Positions 50,400-60,974 of a stretch of 64,000 bases of DNA are shown piece by piece. The stretch is from Flavobacteriales bacterium (lineage in GTDB: Bacteria; Bacteroidota; Bacteroidia; Flavobacteriales_F; PHOS-HE28), in assembly GCA_016703105.1 (NCBI GenBank), contig JADJCS010000005.1:62001-126000 (forward strand). Direction: 5' to 3'. The first letter of the stretch is position 1. Each line of letters begins with the position of its first letter. The position numbers were made by a program, and so were the translations under genes. Under the pieces are notes generated by a model, which worked only from the letters and a program-made list of their open reading frames with translations, did no database searches and was not told where the DNA came from.

Positions 50400-51218
50400 T
50401 ATGATGGAACAGCCACGCGACACGATGATATGCGCCCCTGAAATGATGCGACCACCGCTCGAGGCGGGCTTGCGCACTTCGAGGATGTTGGGACGGCAGT
50501 AGCGTAAGGCCGGGCACAGCCACGCCACGATCGGACGATGTCGGTGTAAGGCCAAACATGCCAAAGGAATGATCGGCCAGCGGGACGATACGATCGCAAG
50601 CCGCCAGGTGATGATGGGACGGCGATGCGATACCATCGTATGCCGCCGTGTGTCGATCGTAAGCAGCCGCGTGATGATGGGACGGCGGCACGATACGATC
50701 GTATGCTGCCGCGTGATGATGAGACAGCAGCGCGATACCATCGTATGCCGCCATGTGATGATGGGACGGCGGCGCGATACCATCGTATGCTGCCGATCGA
50801 TGATGGGACGACGGCGCGATACCATCGTATGCCGCCGATCGATGATGGGACGGGGGCGCGATACCATCGTATGCCGCCGATCGATGATGGGACGACGGCG
50901 CGGTACCATCGTATGCCGCCATGTGATGATGGGACGGCGGCGCGATACGATCGTATGCGGCCATGTGATGATGGGACAACGGCGCGATACGATCGTATGC
51001 GGCCATGTGATGATGGGACGACGGCGCGGTACCATCGTATGCGGCCATGTGATGATGGGACGACGGCGCGGTACCATCGTATGCCGCCATGTGATGATGG
51101 GACAACGGCGCGATACGATCGTATGCTGCCATGTGATGATGGGACGTCGGCGTGGTAAGATCGAACACAGCCGTGTGATGATGGGACGACGGCGTCGTCC
51201 GGCCACATCCGGCGCTGC
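50400..51218. repeat. 42-bp tandem repeat array, about 19 units
   Basis: From 50673 to 51176, units start every 42 bp without a single gap (50673, 50715, 50757, 50799, 50841, 50883, 50925, 50967, 51009, 51051, 51093, 51135). A unit runs GATGATGGGACGGCGGCGCG, then ATACCATCGTAT, then GCCGCCATGT. One extra 21-bp half unit lies at 50652-50672. Diverged units keep the phase down to 50400, and half a unit lies at 51177. In units with G at the centre, ATACGATCGTAT is a perfect 12-bp palindrome, and GGCGGC/GCCGCC flank it as an outer dyad. No spacers, so not CRISPR. Five of six frames are open across the array. Confidence 0.9.
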
Positions 51219-51310
51219 GACGGGCGGCCTCAAGCCACTGAAACACACCCGTTCCGGATGTCGTTTCAAGGCCACCGAACGGTAACACGGAATAGAATAA
51301 GGACACGAAC

Positions 51311-51944
51311 ATGAAAGACCATTTTAGCATCGTCCGGCTCGACACGAAGCGCCTGCCCGCTGGGGAAATGGTGACGCGCGGACGAAATCATGTCCGCTTG
51401 CTCACCGGCGATCCCGTCTTCGCCGGCTTGCAATACATGCTGCCTGACCTGGAGGATGCATGCGACGAACTCGATGCGCCCAACCGGGTCTACCAATTCA
51501 ACAGAGGCCGGCAGGACCTAGTGCTGCGCAACAGCGCCTATGACCGGCTCAAATGGAAGATCCGCGAGCTGGCCGGCATGGTGCAGAGCCTTTCACATGG
51601 TGATGCCTCGCTGATCCGTAGCGCCGGTTTCGAGGTGCGCAAGAAGCGGCAGCCCAGCCAGGCGATGCCCGCACCGCAGAACCTGCGCACCCTGCATACA
51701 CCATATCCCGGTTGTATCAAGCTTCGTTGGAACGGGGGTGAAGAACCGCCGCATCTATAAGGTCTTCATGACCGCGGGCGACCCGGCCCAATTGGAGAAC
51801 TATGAAATGATCAAAGTGACCGCCCGGAACTACATCACCATCGAGCACCTTACCAGTGGTACCACCTACACTTTCCGCGTGGTGGCCCAGGGCGTTCTGG
51901 GTGATAGTCCGATGAGCGATATCACATTCGCCCGGGCGGCATGA
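51311..51944 (+). CDS. Small Fn3-domain protein, frameshifted
   Basis: About 211 residues. A helical N-terminal domain (LLTGDPVFAGLQYMLPDLED, ACDELDAPNRVYQFNRGR, LKWKIRELAGMVQSLSHGD) is joined by a GFEVRKKRQP linker to a fibronectin type III domain (MPAPQNLRTLHTPYPGCIKL ... TYTFRVVAQGVLGDSPMSD). One extra G in the run at 51734-51738 breaks the frame inside the domain. No signal peptide. It is the most complete member here of a family with relatives at 43908 and 50225; its function is unknown. Confidence 0.7.
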
Positions 51945-52111
51945 GGCAGCCCGGCTTTGCCGCGGTGTGGTGGTAATGGCATAGGCACAATGCTGCCCCG
52001 GATGCCCCCGTTCTCCAACAGGGACCGGGGTAAGCTGCGGATAGGGCTTGGGCCAGGCGAACGGGAACCCCGTCTTCCCCTTCCCCGTTCAAGGGCGCAA
52101 AAAACGTCGCC

Positions 52112-52770
52112 ATGATCGTCCACACCATGTCCCCCGCCGAAGTGGTCGCGGAAGCCGTGCGCGACCTGCCTGCCGTTGGAACAAGCTCAAAGAACCCGTT
52201 GCCCGCCTGCAACGGCAGGTAAAGGTGGACCCGCGGGTGCGTGACAAGGAGCGGTTCGTGGAATACCGCTCGCCCAACAGCAACAACTGGATCATCGTGC
52301 TGCGCGCCACCAAGAAGGTGGTGAGCATTGTGCCGTACGTGTACTATTGGGGCAGCGACAAAAAGCTGCGCGCCGCCCGCATCTGCGACCCCGGCATTTC
52401 CTACCACTTCAGCGGCCACCTGCTGGAACAATACTTCGCCCGTTTCAACAATGCGGCCGGCGCATTGGAACGTTTCAAGGAGTTCGCCGTGGAGAACATG
52501 GACATGGGCACCGAAAGCTGCGATGCCCTCGGTGAGCTGCGTTGCGGCATACGCCACGGCTACCTGACTGGCCGCTGGGAAGTGAAGGACACGGTGGCAC
52601 AGCTCACCACCTTCGTCGATCACGGCAAATTGTTCCAGGAACAGATCGAACAGATGGAGCGCCTGGACCAGCAGCGCTACGAAAGCGCCCATCCCGGCCG
52701 TCGCCCTCAGTTCGGCCATCCCTCCCCTTGGGCCAAGGGCTCCGGTGCTTCGCCGGGACAAGGCCGCTAG
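52112..52770 (+). CDS. Conserved protein of unknown function, frameshifted near the N terminus
   Basis: About 219 residues. MIVHTMSPAEVVAEAVRDLP joins NKLKEPVARLQRQVKVDPRV after a one-base shift near 52163. The core has VEYRSPNSNNWIIVLRATKK, ISYHFSGHLLEQYFARFNNA and LGELRCGIRHGYLTGRWEVK, then TTFVDHGKLFQEQIEQMERL. The pattern of a beta domain followed by a helical part with a conserved CGIRHGY motif looks like a defined family, but I cannot name it. A proline/glycine-rich tail ends the protein. Confidence 0.6.
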
Positions 52771-52786
52771 CTCACCTTCAGTTGTA

Positions 52787-52960
52787 TTAGGCCGCCGGAG
52801 GCGGAGAGGCCTTGGGCCACTTGGCCTGCGGCACCTCGATACCTAATGCCTGGAAACCGTGGGCACGGGTGGACGGGTTCCCGTGCACCAGGCCCGCGCA
52901 CACCTGGCAGGACACGCTGCGTTGGTCTAGGACCGTGAGGTGCGGGTGATAGACCTTACC
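52787..52960 (-). pseudogene. Possible 3-prime gene remnant with a CxxC motif
   Basis: The minus frame ending at a TAA at 52787 reads VSCQVCAGLVHGNPSTRAHG and then FQALGIEVPQAKWPKASPPP before the stop. There is no start codon, and a stop lies just upstream, so at most this is the end of a lost gene. It overlaps the end of the gene at 52927. Confidence 0.25.
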
Positions 52961-53631
52961 TCAGACCAATCCCGCCCGCACTTTCTGCACCTGTAGCTGT
53001 TCCGGGATCTGTGATGCACACTGGTCTCGTGGACGTTCCGATAGCCCACACCTGAGTTGGTGGTTTTCATGATCCAACGATCCTCTATCTCCTTGCCGAG
53101 GTAGGTTCTGCCGGTCTTGCTCAGTGCGAACCATGCACCGCAATGCCTGCACCTGAACCCGAAGCCGACCACTAACGTCCCGATGATGATGACACCGATT
53201 CCGTAGAGGCCCACCTTCATGAAAATATGCAACTGCCCTTCCTTTGATCGTTCAATGCTCTTGGCCAAATGTGCCTGAACGACATCTTCGACGTCCTTCA
53301 TCTGATGCATTGGCACGTAGCACAAGCGTGAATTGGGAACGCAAGACAGATACTCCATCCAAAGACCCGAATGTCCGGCATACTCGCCCTCGTACACATC
53401 TGACACCATCAACGTATCACCTTCTTGCACAGTGTACTTCTTCCCATACAGCGTGTACGCGTCGGCCTTCGTTCCCTTGGGGGTGAACGATCGGTGCAAC
53501 AGGCCTTTGTATTCGGGGCTCACGAACTTCAGGTGTTTCTTCGTGATCCAATCGGACGTGCTCTGCGAGCACACGTGAGTGCTAAAAATCAGTAGTAGGC
53601 TGACGATCGCCAGACGCAGTGGTGGATTCAT
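52927..53631 (-). CDS. Secreted/membrane protein with C-terminal zinc-ribbon-like motif
   Basis: 234 residues: a signal peptide (LAIVSLLLIFSTHVCSQ), an extracytoplasmic domain (YGKKYTVQEGDTLMVSDVYE), one transmembrane helix (VGLYGIGVIIIGTLVVGFGF) and a cytoplasmic tail with CRHCG and CRKCG, a spaced pair of CxxC motifs able to bind zinc. I do not recognise a named family. The layout suggests a membrane sensor or adaptor. The base composition is somewhat lower in G+C than the core genes. Confidence 0.6.
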   Translation of the reverse strand: MNPPLRLAIVSLLLIFSTHVCSQSTSDWITKKHLKFVSPEYKGLLHRSFTPKGTKADAYTLYGKKYTVQEGDTLMVSDVYEGEYAGHSGLWMEYLSCVPNSRLCYVPMHQMKDVEDVVQAHLAKSIERSKEGQLHIFMKVGLYGIGVIIIGTLVVGFGFRCRHCGAWFALSKTGRTYLGKEIEDRWIMKTTNSGVGYRNVHETSVHHRSRNSYRCRKCGRDWSEVRSITRTSRS

Positions 53632-53844
53632 CTATGTGAATGTAGCGCACGCCCTAGGAAATGGCGCAAGTGTTGCCTCCCTCTTGAGTTCGCGCGGGGG
53701 GCACCTGCCTGTGATGATCTTGTCGCCATAAGCCCACTCCTGTTCTCCTGAAGTCTGCGACTTCGCAACCGGATCTGTTCTGCCAATGATTGAACCACTC
53801 GATCGACGCGTAGTCTGGCTTGGCCAGTTGCAAACTGACCGAAG

Positions 53845-53885
53845 TGTAGGCTTCCCTAAGATCGGTCCGATCGTAACTGGAGGTT
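53845..53885 (+). repeat. Left inverted repeat of the IS3 element
   Basis: Begins with TG, as usual in IS3-family ends. Matches the right end over about 41 positions with a few differences in the CTAAGAT segment. GAAG duplication just outside. Confidence 0.85.
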
Positions 53886-53945
53886 GGCTGCGCGGCTTTT
53901 GCGCGCAGCGATCGGCAAGGGGCTACTTTCAACCTCACTGTAGCC

Positions 53946-54218
53946 ATGAGAAAGTCGAAGTTTTCAGAGCATCAGATCATTGCGATACTGAAGCAACACG
54001 AGAGCGGCTTGAAGGTCGCGGACATCTGTAGGGAGCATACCATCAGCGCGGCCACCTTCCACAACTGGAAGGCCCGTTACGGGGGCATGGAACCTAGCCA
54101 GCTCAAACGGGTAAAGGAGCTCGAGGAAGAGCTCAGCCGCCTCAAGCGCATGTACACCGAGTTGAGCATGGAGAACGACGCCATGAAGGCGGTGATCCAA
54201 AAGAAGTGGGGCGCCTGA
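53946..54218 (+). CDS. IS3-family transposase OrfA
   Basis: 90 residues with a helix-turn-helix (FSEHQIIAILKQHESGLKVA, ICREHTISAATFHNWKARYG) and a C-terminal leucine-rich coiled coil (LKRVKELEEELSRLKRMYTE) typical of IS3 OrfA, which binds the terminal repeats. It ends with VIQKKWGA and overlaps the open OrfB frame. Confidence 0.92.
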   Translation: MRKSKFSEHQIIAILKQHESGLKVADICREHTISAATFHNWKARYGGMEPSQLKRVKELEEELSRLKRMYTELSMENDAMKAVIQKKWGA

Positions 54219-54243
54219 CGAGAAACGGGAGATCGTACAGGCG

Positions 54244-55014
54244 TTGAACGAGCAGATGATGAGCCAGCGCAAAGCCAGCCACATTGTGCGGATCCCCCGC
54301 AGCACGGCCAGGTACACCAAACGACCGGCCGATGATAGCATGTTGATAGCAGCCCTGACCGAGCTCACACAGAAGCATCCGGCCATCGGGTTCTGGCAAT
54401 GCCATCACCGCTTGCGGATGAAGGGTGTGCTGATCAATCACAAACGCCTTTACCGCGTGTACACCGGCATGCACCTGAATATCCGTCGCCGGGCAAAGAA
54501 GCGCTTGCCTGCGCGCGTGAAACAAGCTTTGTTCCGGCCCGCAACACCCGACCAAGTCTACAGCATCGACTTCATGCACGACACGCTATGGGATGGCAGG
54601 ACCTATCGGCTGCTGAACGTGATCGACGACTACAACCGCGAGGTATTGGCCATCGAAGTGGACACTTCATTGCCGGCCCTGCGCGTGATCCGCGTACTGG
54701 AGAGGATCAAGTCCGTACGACCCTTGCCCAAGATGATCCGCGTGGACAACGGCCCGGAGTTCGTCAGCCACAAGCTCGATCAATGGTGCAGGGATAACGG
54801 TATCACCCTGGCCTACATACAGCCCGGCAAACCAACACAGAACGCCTACGTGGAACGCTTCAACGGCAGCATGCGTCGCGAACTGCTCAGTGCCTATGTG
54901 TTCCGCACCTTGGACGAAGTACGGGAGAAGGCCGAAGAATGGATGGACGATTACAACAATCACAGACCTCACAAAGCGCTCGGCTACCGATCACCGGCGC
55001 AAACTCAACCATGA
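54244..55014 (+). CDS. IS3-family transposase OrfB (DDE integrase)
   Basis: The catalytic subunit: HTH_21 region (KHPAIGFWQCHHRLRMKGVL), then the rve core with DFMHDTLWDG, RVDNGPEFVSHKL and NAYVERFNGSMRREL carrying the D, D and E, and the closing YNNHRPHKALGYRSP. A TTG at 54244 is the first possible start and an ATG follows at 54256, but the frame is open back to 54196 (APDEKREIVQ), which points to an OrfA-OrfB fusion. The frame is +1 to OrfA rather than the usual -1. Confidence 0.9.
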   Translation: MNEQMMSQRKASHIVRIPRSTARYTKRPADDSMLIAALTELTQKHPAIGFWQCHHRLRMKGVLINHKRLYRVYTGMHLNIRRRAKKRLPARVKQALFRPATPDQVYSIDFMHDTLWDGRTYRLLNVIDDYNREVLAIEVDTSLPALRVIRVLERIKSVRPLPKMIRVDNGPEFVSHKLDQWCRDNGITLAYIQPGKPTQNAYVERFNGSMRRELLSAYVFRTLDEVREKAEEWMDDYNNHRPHKALGYRSPAQTQP

Positions 55015-55026
55015 ACAGCCCTTTGG

Positions 55027-55068
55027 AACCTCCAGTTATGATCGGACCGAAAACAAGGGAAGCCTACA
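55027..55068 (-). repeat. Right inverted repeat of the IS3 element
   Basis: Starts 12 bp after the OrfB stop and reads AACCTCCAGTTATGATCGG on the + strand, ending in GGGAAGCCTACA. The next four bases repeat the GAAG found left of the element. Confidence 0.85.
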
Positions 55069-55210
55069 GAAGCACTTGTTGGCTCGATCAGTTACGGCAC
55101 AAGTGACCGGCCTGCCCGCTCCCCTGCTGCCCGCGCCGAACACTTGCGCCATGATGCGCCTACACCCAGTCTCTGGCGCGAGCGACCACGCTCGTGCGAG
55201 TTGGGTGGGC

Positions 55211-56607
55211 CTACGAAACGAACTTCCTCGTTGAACGCACGACTTGGTAAATGACAAAGCCCAGCCAAACCCTCGCAATCATGTCGATGATCTTGCTCCA
55301 TCCGGTTAGCTCCAACTTGAGAAAACCCGCTGGGTGAAGTGGAGAAAGGAACTCGAAGAAATATCCTGCATAGCTCAACAAGACATCAGGAGTCGATGAG
55401 TCAACATTAAGCCATACAAATCTATCGTCCCCTACACTCAAGAGTAGGAGTACAAACCATGCTAGACCGGTGATAAAGAGAATACACAGGGCCTGTACCC
55501 AGTTGGCTCCATAGTCACTGATCACCTCGGATAACCAAAGAGTGATCCGATCCATCCGATCTCTTCGCTGTCTAGATAGGTACGTGCGGTATGCGCGCAG
55601 AGCGTTGGCCTTATTCGTGATAGCATCTGCAGTATGTCCTTGTGCACGAGCATTCGCTTCCAGCAAGCCAAACAGGTCAACAACCTCCTTCCACTGGTTG
55701 CCTATGGGGACGATTCTGCGAGGAGTGCTAGACCCCTGAGCCAAACCTTGCTAACGACAATGCTACCAATGAACATGCGGGTCTTCGACCAGTCACAGAA
55801 TGACCAGGTCAGTTCGCGTACATGCGATTCCTCGAGTCGCACACTAGTTTTCCCCCTTATGACAGAGTTCTCGTTTGCCGCATTCGAGTGTGCCTTAATG
55901 AATGAGACATGGGCGAAATCTATTCTCGCCTCAGGCGCCTCCACATTTTCTAGATGCAAATGCGCCACGTGGCAGAACTCAATGCGCATCTCCTGCTGCA
56001 AATAGAGCTCACTCACTTGCATCCATTCAACTCGCCAACCACTAATGATCAATCGGTTGGGCGCTCGGCAGTTTGAGATTCGGAGCTTCTCAAACAACCT
56101 ATGCCTATCCTCTGAATCGCGTCGAACCGTCACATTCTGGAACTCGCAATCCTCGAACTCAAGTACATGTCCAGGTCTGAGCCCGGACGCAACAGCATCG
56201 TTTACCGTGGTGCGAACCACTATGATACGATCTGCAGCATACCCAAGCAGGCTATCTCCAGCACCAGTGTAGCGCTCAAGCCTTAGAATACCAATCCGAT
56301 TGCCCCCTACGGAGCGAGGCAGAAAATTTTCCTCGATTACGAGTGCATGGAACTGGCAATGCAAAAAACCGAACCAACGAACATGATGGTTCTTTAGTCG
56401 GACCGCACGTTCGAAAATGACGTGGCTGATGCGCATATCGTTACACACGCGTTCATGACTGTCGAGGATAACCTCACCTTGTACTCTGCAGTTCTCGATG
56501 GTCACAGATTTCCTATCTCCGGCTCCCGAGACGTAAGAGGTGCCTAGAAGGGATCCCGTCTTTACGATTTCGATAAACTGCGCCGCAGAAATTACTTCCT
56601 CATTCAT
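55211..56607 (-). CDS. Membrane-anchored beta-helix-like protein, frameshifted
   Basis: About 465 residues in two frames joined near 55735 (SKVWL then GSSTPRRIVPIG). The N-terminal two thirds repeat short beta segments (VTIENCRVQGEVIL, LEFEDCEFQNVTVR, LRISNCRAPNRLIISGW) like pentapeptide-type helices. Then comes a helical stretch (VVDLFGLLEANARAQGHTAD) and three hydrophobic segments (WVQALCILFITGLAWFVLLL, VLLSYAGYFFEFL, IARVWLGFVIYQVV). The plan resembles Bacteroidota proteins with a surface-like sensor and membrane anchor. Clearly AT-richer than its neighbours, which suggests transfer. Confidence 0.6.
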
Positions 56608-56889
56608 ATGTCTTACTCCTATATGTGCAGAACACAGCTAATGTAGCTGGCATATGAGAAAGGTTTCGTTCCTGATGAACGAAAAGAAAGACTCGCGTGA
56701 GCGATTGCAGCGGAAAGCCTGCAGCTCGGAAGGTGAGGACTTGAAGCGGAAAACGCGACGGCGAGCCTTCGAGCCGGCACGCCCAAATCACCTACCTGCT
56801 CAAGTACATACTCCGCTCCCCATACACCTGCCTCTGCCACGCCTGCTTCAAGAGCAAGCAGGCTCGCAGTGACAGAGATCCGATCTTGC

Positions 56890-59700
<2,811 letters not shown>

Positions 59701-59702
59701 GT

Positions 59703-59717
59703 CCGGTTGTTAACCGG
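59703..59717 (-). promoter_or_regulatory. Small palindrome in the carB leader
   Basis: CCGGTTGTTAACCGG is a 15-bp palindrome (arms of 6) between the promoter box at 59722-59729 and the ATG at 59700. It would form a hairpin at the very 5-prime end of the mRNA, or could be an operator. Confidence 0.4.
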
Positions 59718-59721
59718 AGCG

Positions 59722-59729
59722 CGAAGGTA
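59722..59729 (-). promoter_or_regulatory. Bacteroidota-type -7 box variant (TACCTTCG) of carB
   Basis: Minus-strand TACCTTCG lies 22 bp before the carB start. Same form as the boxes before the LOG and helicase genes. Confidence 0.5.
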
Positions 59730-59789
59730 ACCGGGGCGGAACGCGGGGATGTTGGATGTGGATAACGTCTTACAACACACCACACCGCC

Positions 59790-59838
59790 ATCCCGGAGCA
59801 AGGGCGGTGCGCAGCACCGGGGCCCCTTGCTCCGGGAT
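59790..59838. repeat. REP-like intergenic palindrome
   Basis: ATCCCGGAGCAAGGG at 59790-59804 pairs perfectly with CCCTTGCTCCGGGAT at 59824-59838. An inner CGGTGC/GCACCG stem with a GCA loop follows after a GGGC bulge. It sits between the divergent carB and hydrolase genes, so it is not a normal terminator. Form and place fit REP-type elements; no second copy is seen in the window. Confidence 0.6.
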
Positions 59839-59858
59839 GACGCTCACTGGTTGACCCC

Positions 59859-59866
59859 GACCTTTG
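59859..59866 (+). promoter_or_regulatory. Near-match -7 box (GACCTTTG)
   Basis: GACCTTTG ends 4 bp before the GTG at 59871. It differs from TAnnTTTG in the first base only and would give a leaderless transcript. Confidence 0.4.
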
Positions 59867-59870
59867 CGGC

Positions 59871-60689
59871 GTGTCCGCGCTCCACATTTTCGTTCAGAAC
59901 GGCTTTACGCTCGCCTTCCGCACCTATGGTCGCGGCCCGCGATCGGCCATCGCCTTCCACGGCTTCGGGGGCACGGGCCGCAACTTCGAACCTCTAGCGC
60001 CATCCCTCTCGGACCGCTTCACCACCTATGCGATCGACATCTTCTTCCACGGCGAAAGCCGGTTCCCGGCAGGGCGCACGGCCGATGAACCGATAACGCC
60101 CGAGGAGTTCACTGACCTGCTGCGCAGCTTCATGGACGCGAATGGCATCGGCAAAGCGGTGATGATGGGCTTCAGCCTGGGGGGGCGTCTTGCCCTGACC
60201 TGCATCGAGCGGCTGCCCGAACGCTCGGCCGGCCTGTGGCTCTTCGCGCCCGACGGCTTGGTACGTTTCCCCTGGTACCGGGCGGCCAGCAAATGGGGCT
60301 GGGGCCGTTCGATCTACCGGCGCTTCGTGCAGGACCCCAGCCGTGTTCACTGGCTGATGGACACCGCGCGAGGGCTGCGCCTGGTCACGGACCGGTACCA
60401 CAAATTCCTCAAGGGCCACACGAGCGATACCCTGCGGCGGCAGCTGGTCTATGATGTCTGGCTGAGCCTGCGCCTGCTGGAACCGGATCTAGCACAGGTG
60501 GGCGCGCATCTGAAGAAGTACGACCTGCGTGCGGAGGTCTTCCTCGGCCTTCGGGACAAGGTGATCCTTCCCCAATGGGGCCGGAATTTGAAGCGCCATG
60601 CACCGGAGCGCGTGCATCTGCACATGCTGGAGACCGGCCACCAGGTGGTGACCCCGGACCTGGGCATGCGGCTGACCTGCCTTAGCTGA
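59871..60689 (+). CDS. Alpha/beta hydrolase
   Basis: 272 residues, GTG start placed right behind the promoter-like box. Alpha/beta-hydrolase marks: SAIAFHGFGGTGRNFEPLA (oxyanion HG), nucleophile elbow GFSLGG near residue 105, and a late ETGHQV carrying the catalytic His; the acid is probably the Asp of LRDKVI. The substrate is unknown. It is divergent from carB and converges on rpmH. Confidence 0.85.
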   Translation: MSALHIFVQNGFTLAFRTYGRGPRSAIAFHGFGGTGRNFEPLAPSLSDRFTTYAIDIFFHGESRFPAGRTADEPITPEEFTDLLRSFMDANGIGKAVMMGFSLGGRLALTCIERLPERSAGLWLFAPDGLVRFPWYRAASKWGWGRSIYRRFVQDPSRVHWLMDTARGLRLVTDRYHKFLKGHTSDTLRRQLVYDVWLSLRLLEPDLAQVGAHLKKYDLRAEVFLGLRDKVILPQWGRNLKRHAPERVHLHMLETGHQVVTPDLGMRLTCLS

Positions 60690-60697
60690 AAGCGAAA

Positions 60698-60713
60698 GGG
60701 GGCCGAAGCCCCC
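60698..60713 (-). terminator. Terminator hairpin downstream of rpmH
   Basis: GGGGGC-TTCG-GCCCCC read on the minus strand, a perfect 6-bp stem with a UUCG-type tetraloop, followed by TTTCGCTTTC. A further hairpin CCGTGGC/GCCACGG lies at 60730-60746. Both lie between the rpmH stop and the hydrolase stop and may serve both genes. Confidence 0.7.
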
Positions 60714-60752
60714 TGATATCGCTCGTGGGCCGTGGCTTTGCCACGGTCCTCG

Positions 60753-60911
60753 TTACTTCTTACCCTTCGCCTCGTCGCTCGTGGTGAGCTTGCGACGGCC
60801 CTGCTTGCGGCGGCTGGCCAGCACGGCCCGGCCCTCGGCGGTGCTCATGCGCTTGCGGAACCCGTGTTTGTTGGCGCGCTTGCGGCGGCTGGGCTGGTAC
60901 GTACGTTTCAT
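60753..60911 (-). CDS. rpmH: 50S ribosomal protein L34
   Basis: 52 residues: MKRTYQPSRRKRANKHGFRK, then RMSTAEGRAVLASRRKQGRR and a lysine-rich tail ending EAKGKK. This is the full L34 sequence pattern. L34 is a small basic protein of the large ribosomal subunit. The gene is short and easily missed; promoter and terminator are both well formed. Confidence 0.97.
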   Translation of the reverse strand: MKRTYQPSRRKRANKHGFRKRMSTAEGRAVLASRRKQGRRKLTTSDEAKGKK

Positions 60912-60937
60912 TGCCTACAGGTCTATCGATGGGGCGG

Positions 60938-60945
60938 CAAATATA
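60938..60945 (-). promoter_or_regulatory. Promoter of rpmH (TATATTTG with upstream TTG)
   Basis: Minus-strand TATATTTG is an exact TAnnTTTG match, with TTG 19 bp further upstream, the usual spacing for the -33 element of Bacteroidota. The best-formed promoter in the window, 26 bp before the rpmH start. Confidence 0.65.
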
Positions 60946-60974
60946 GACCTTTCCCGCAAGCCACCAAGCCCTGC

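Larger units (their letters stand above)
53845..55068 (+). mobile_element. Complete IS3-family insertion sequence with 4-bp target duplication
   Basis: About 1224 bp. Ends are inverted repeats beginning TGTAGGCTTCCCT (53845-53885) and its reverse complement (55027-55068), sharing also CGGTCCGATC and TAACTGGAGGTT. Both flanks carry GAAG (53841-53844 and 55069-55072), a 4-bp target duplication. Two overlapping transposase frames lie inside. The element looks intact and recently inserted. The joined flanks do not restore a gene I can recognise. Confidence 0.9.

Noticed and set aside
50400..51218. CRISPR array
   Set aside because: Units are directly joined, nearly the same throughout, with no unique spacers and no cas genes.
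50400..51218. Plasmid iterons or origin of replication
   Set aside because: No replication initiator or partition gene is in the window and the flanks are chromosomal genes.
50400..51275. Diversity-generating retroelement
   Set aside because: No reverse transcriptase, and the variable sites are not limited to adenines against a template repeat.
53654..53947. Minus-strand open frame crossing the left end of the IS element
   Set aside because: It spans the inverted repeat and has no familiar motif; chance open frame.
56654..56872. Small gene between the AT-rich protein and carB
   Set aside because: No start signal, low-complexity basic translation and no recognisable motif. The gap of about 280 bp holds nothing I can support.
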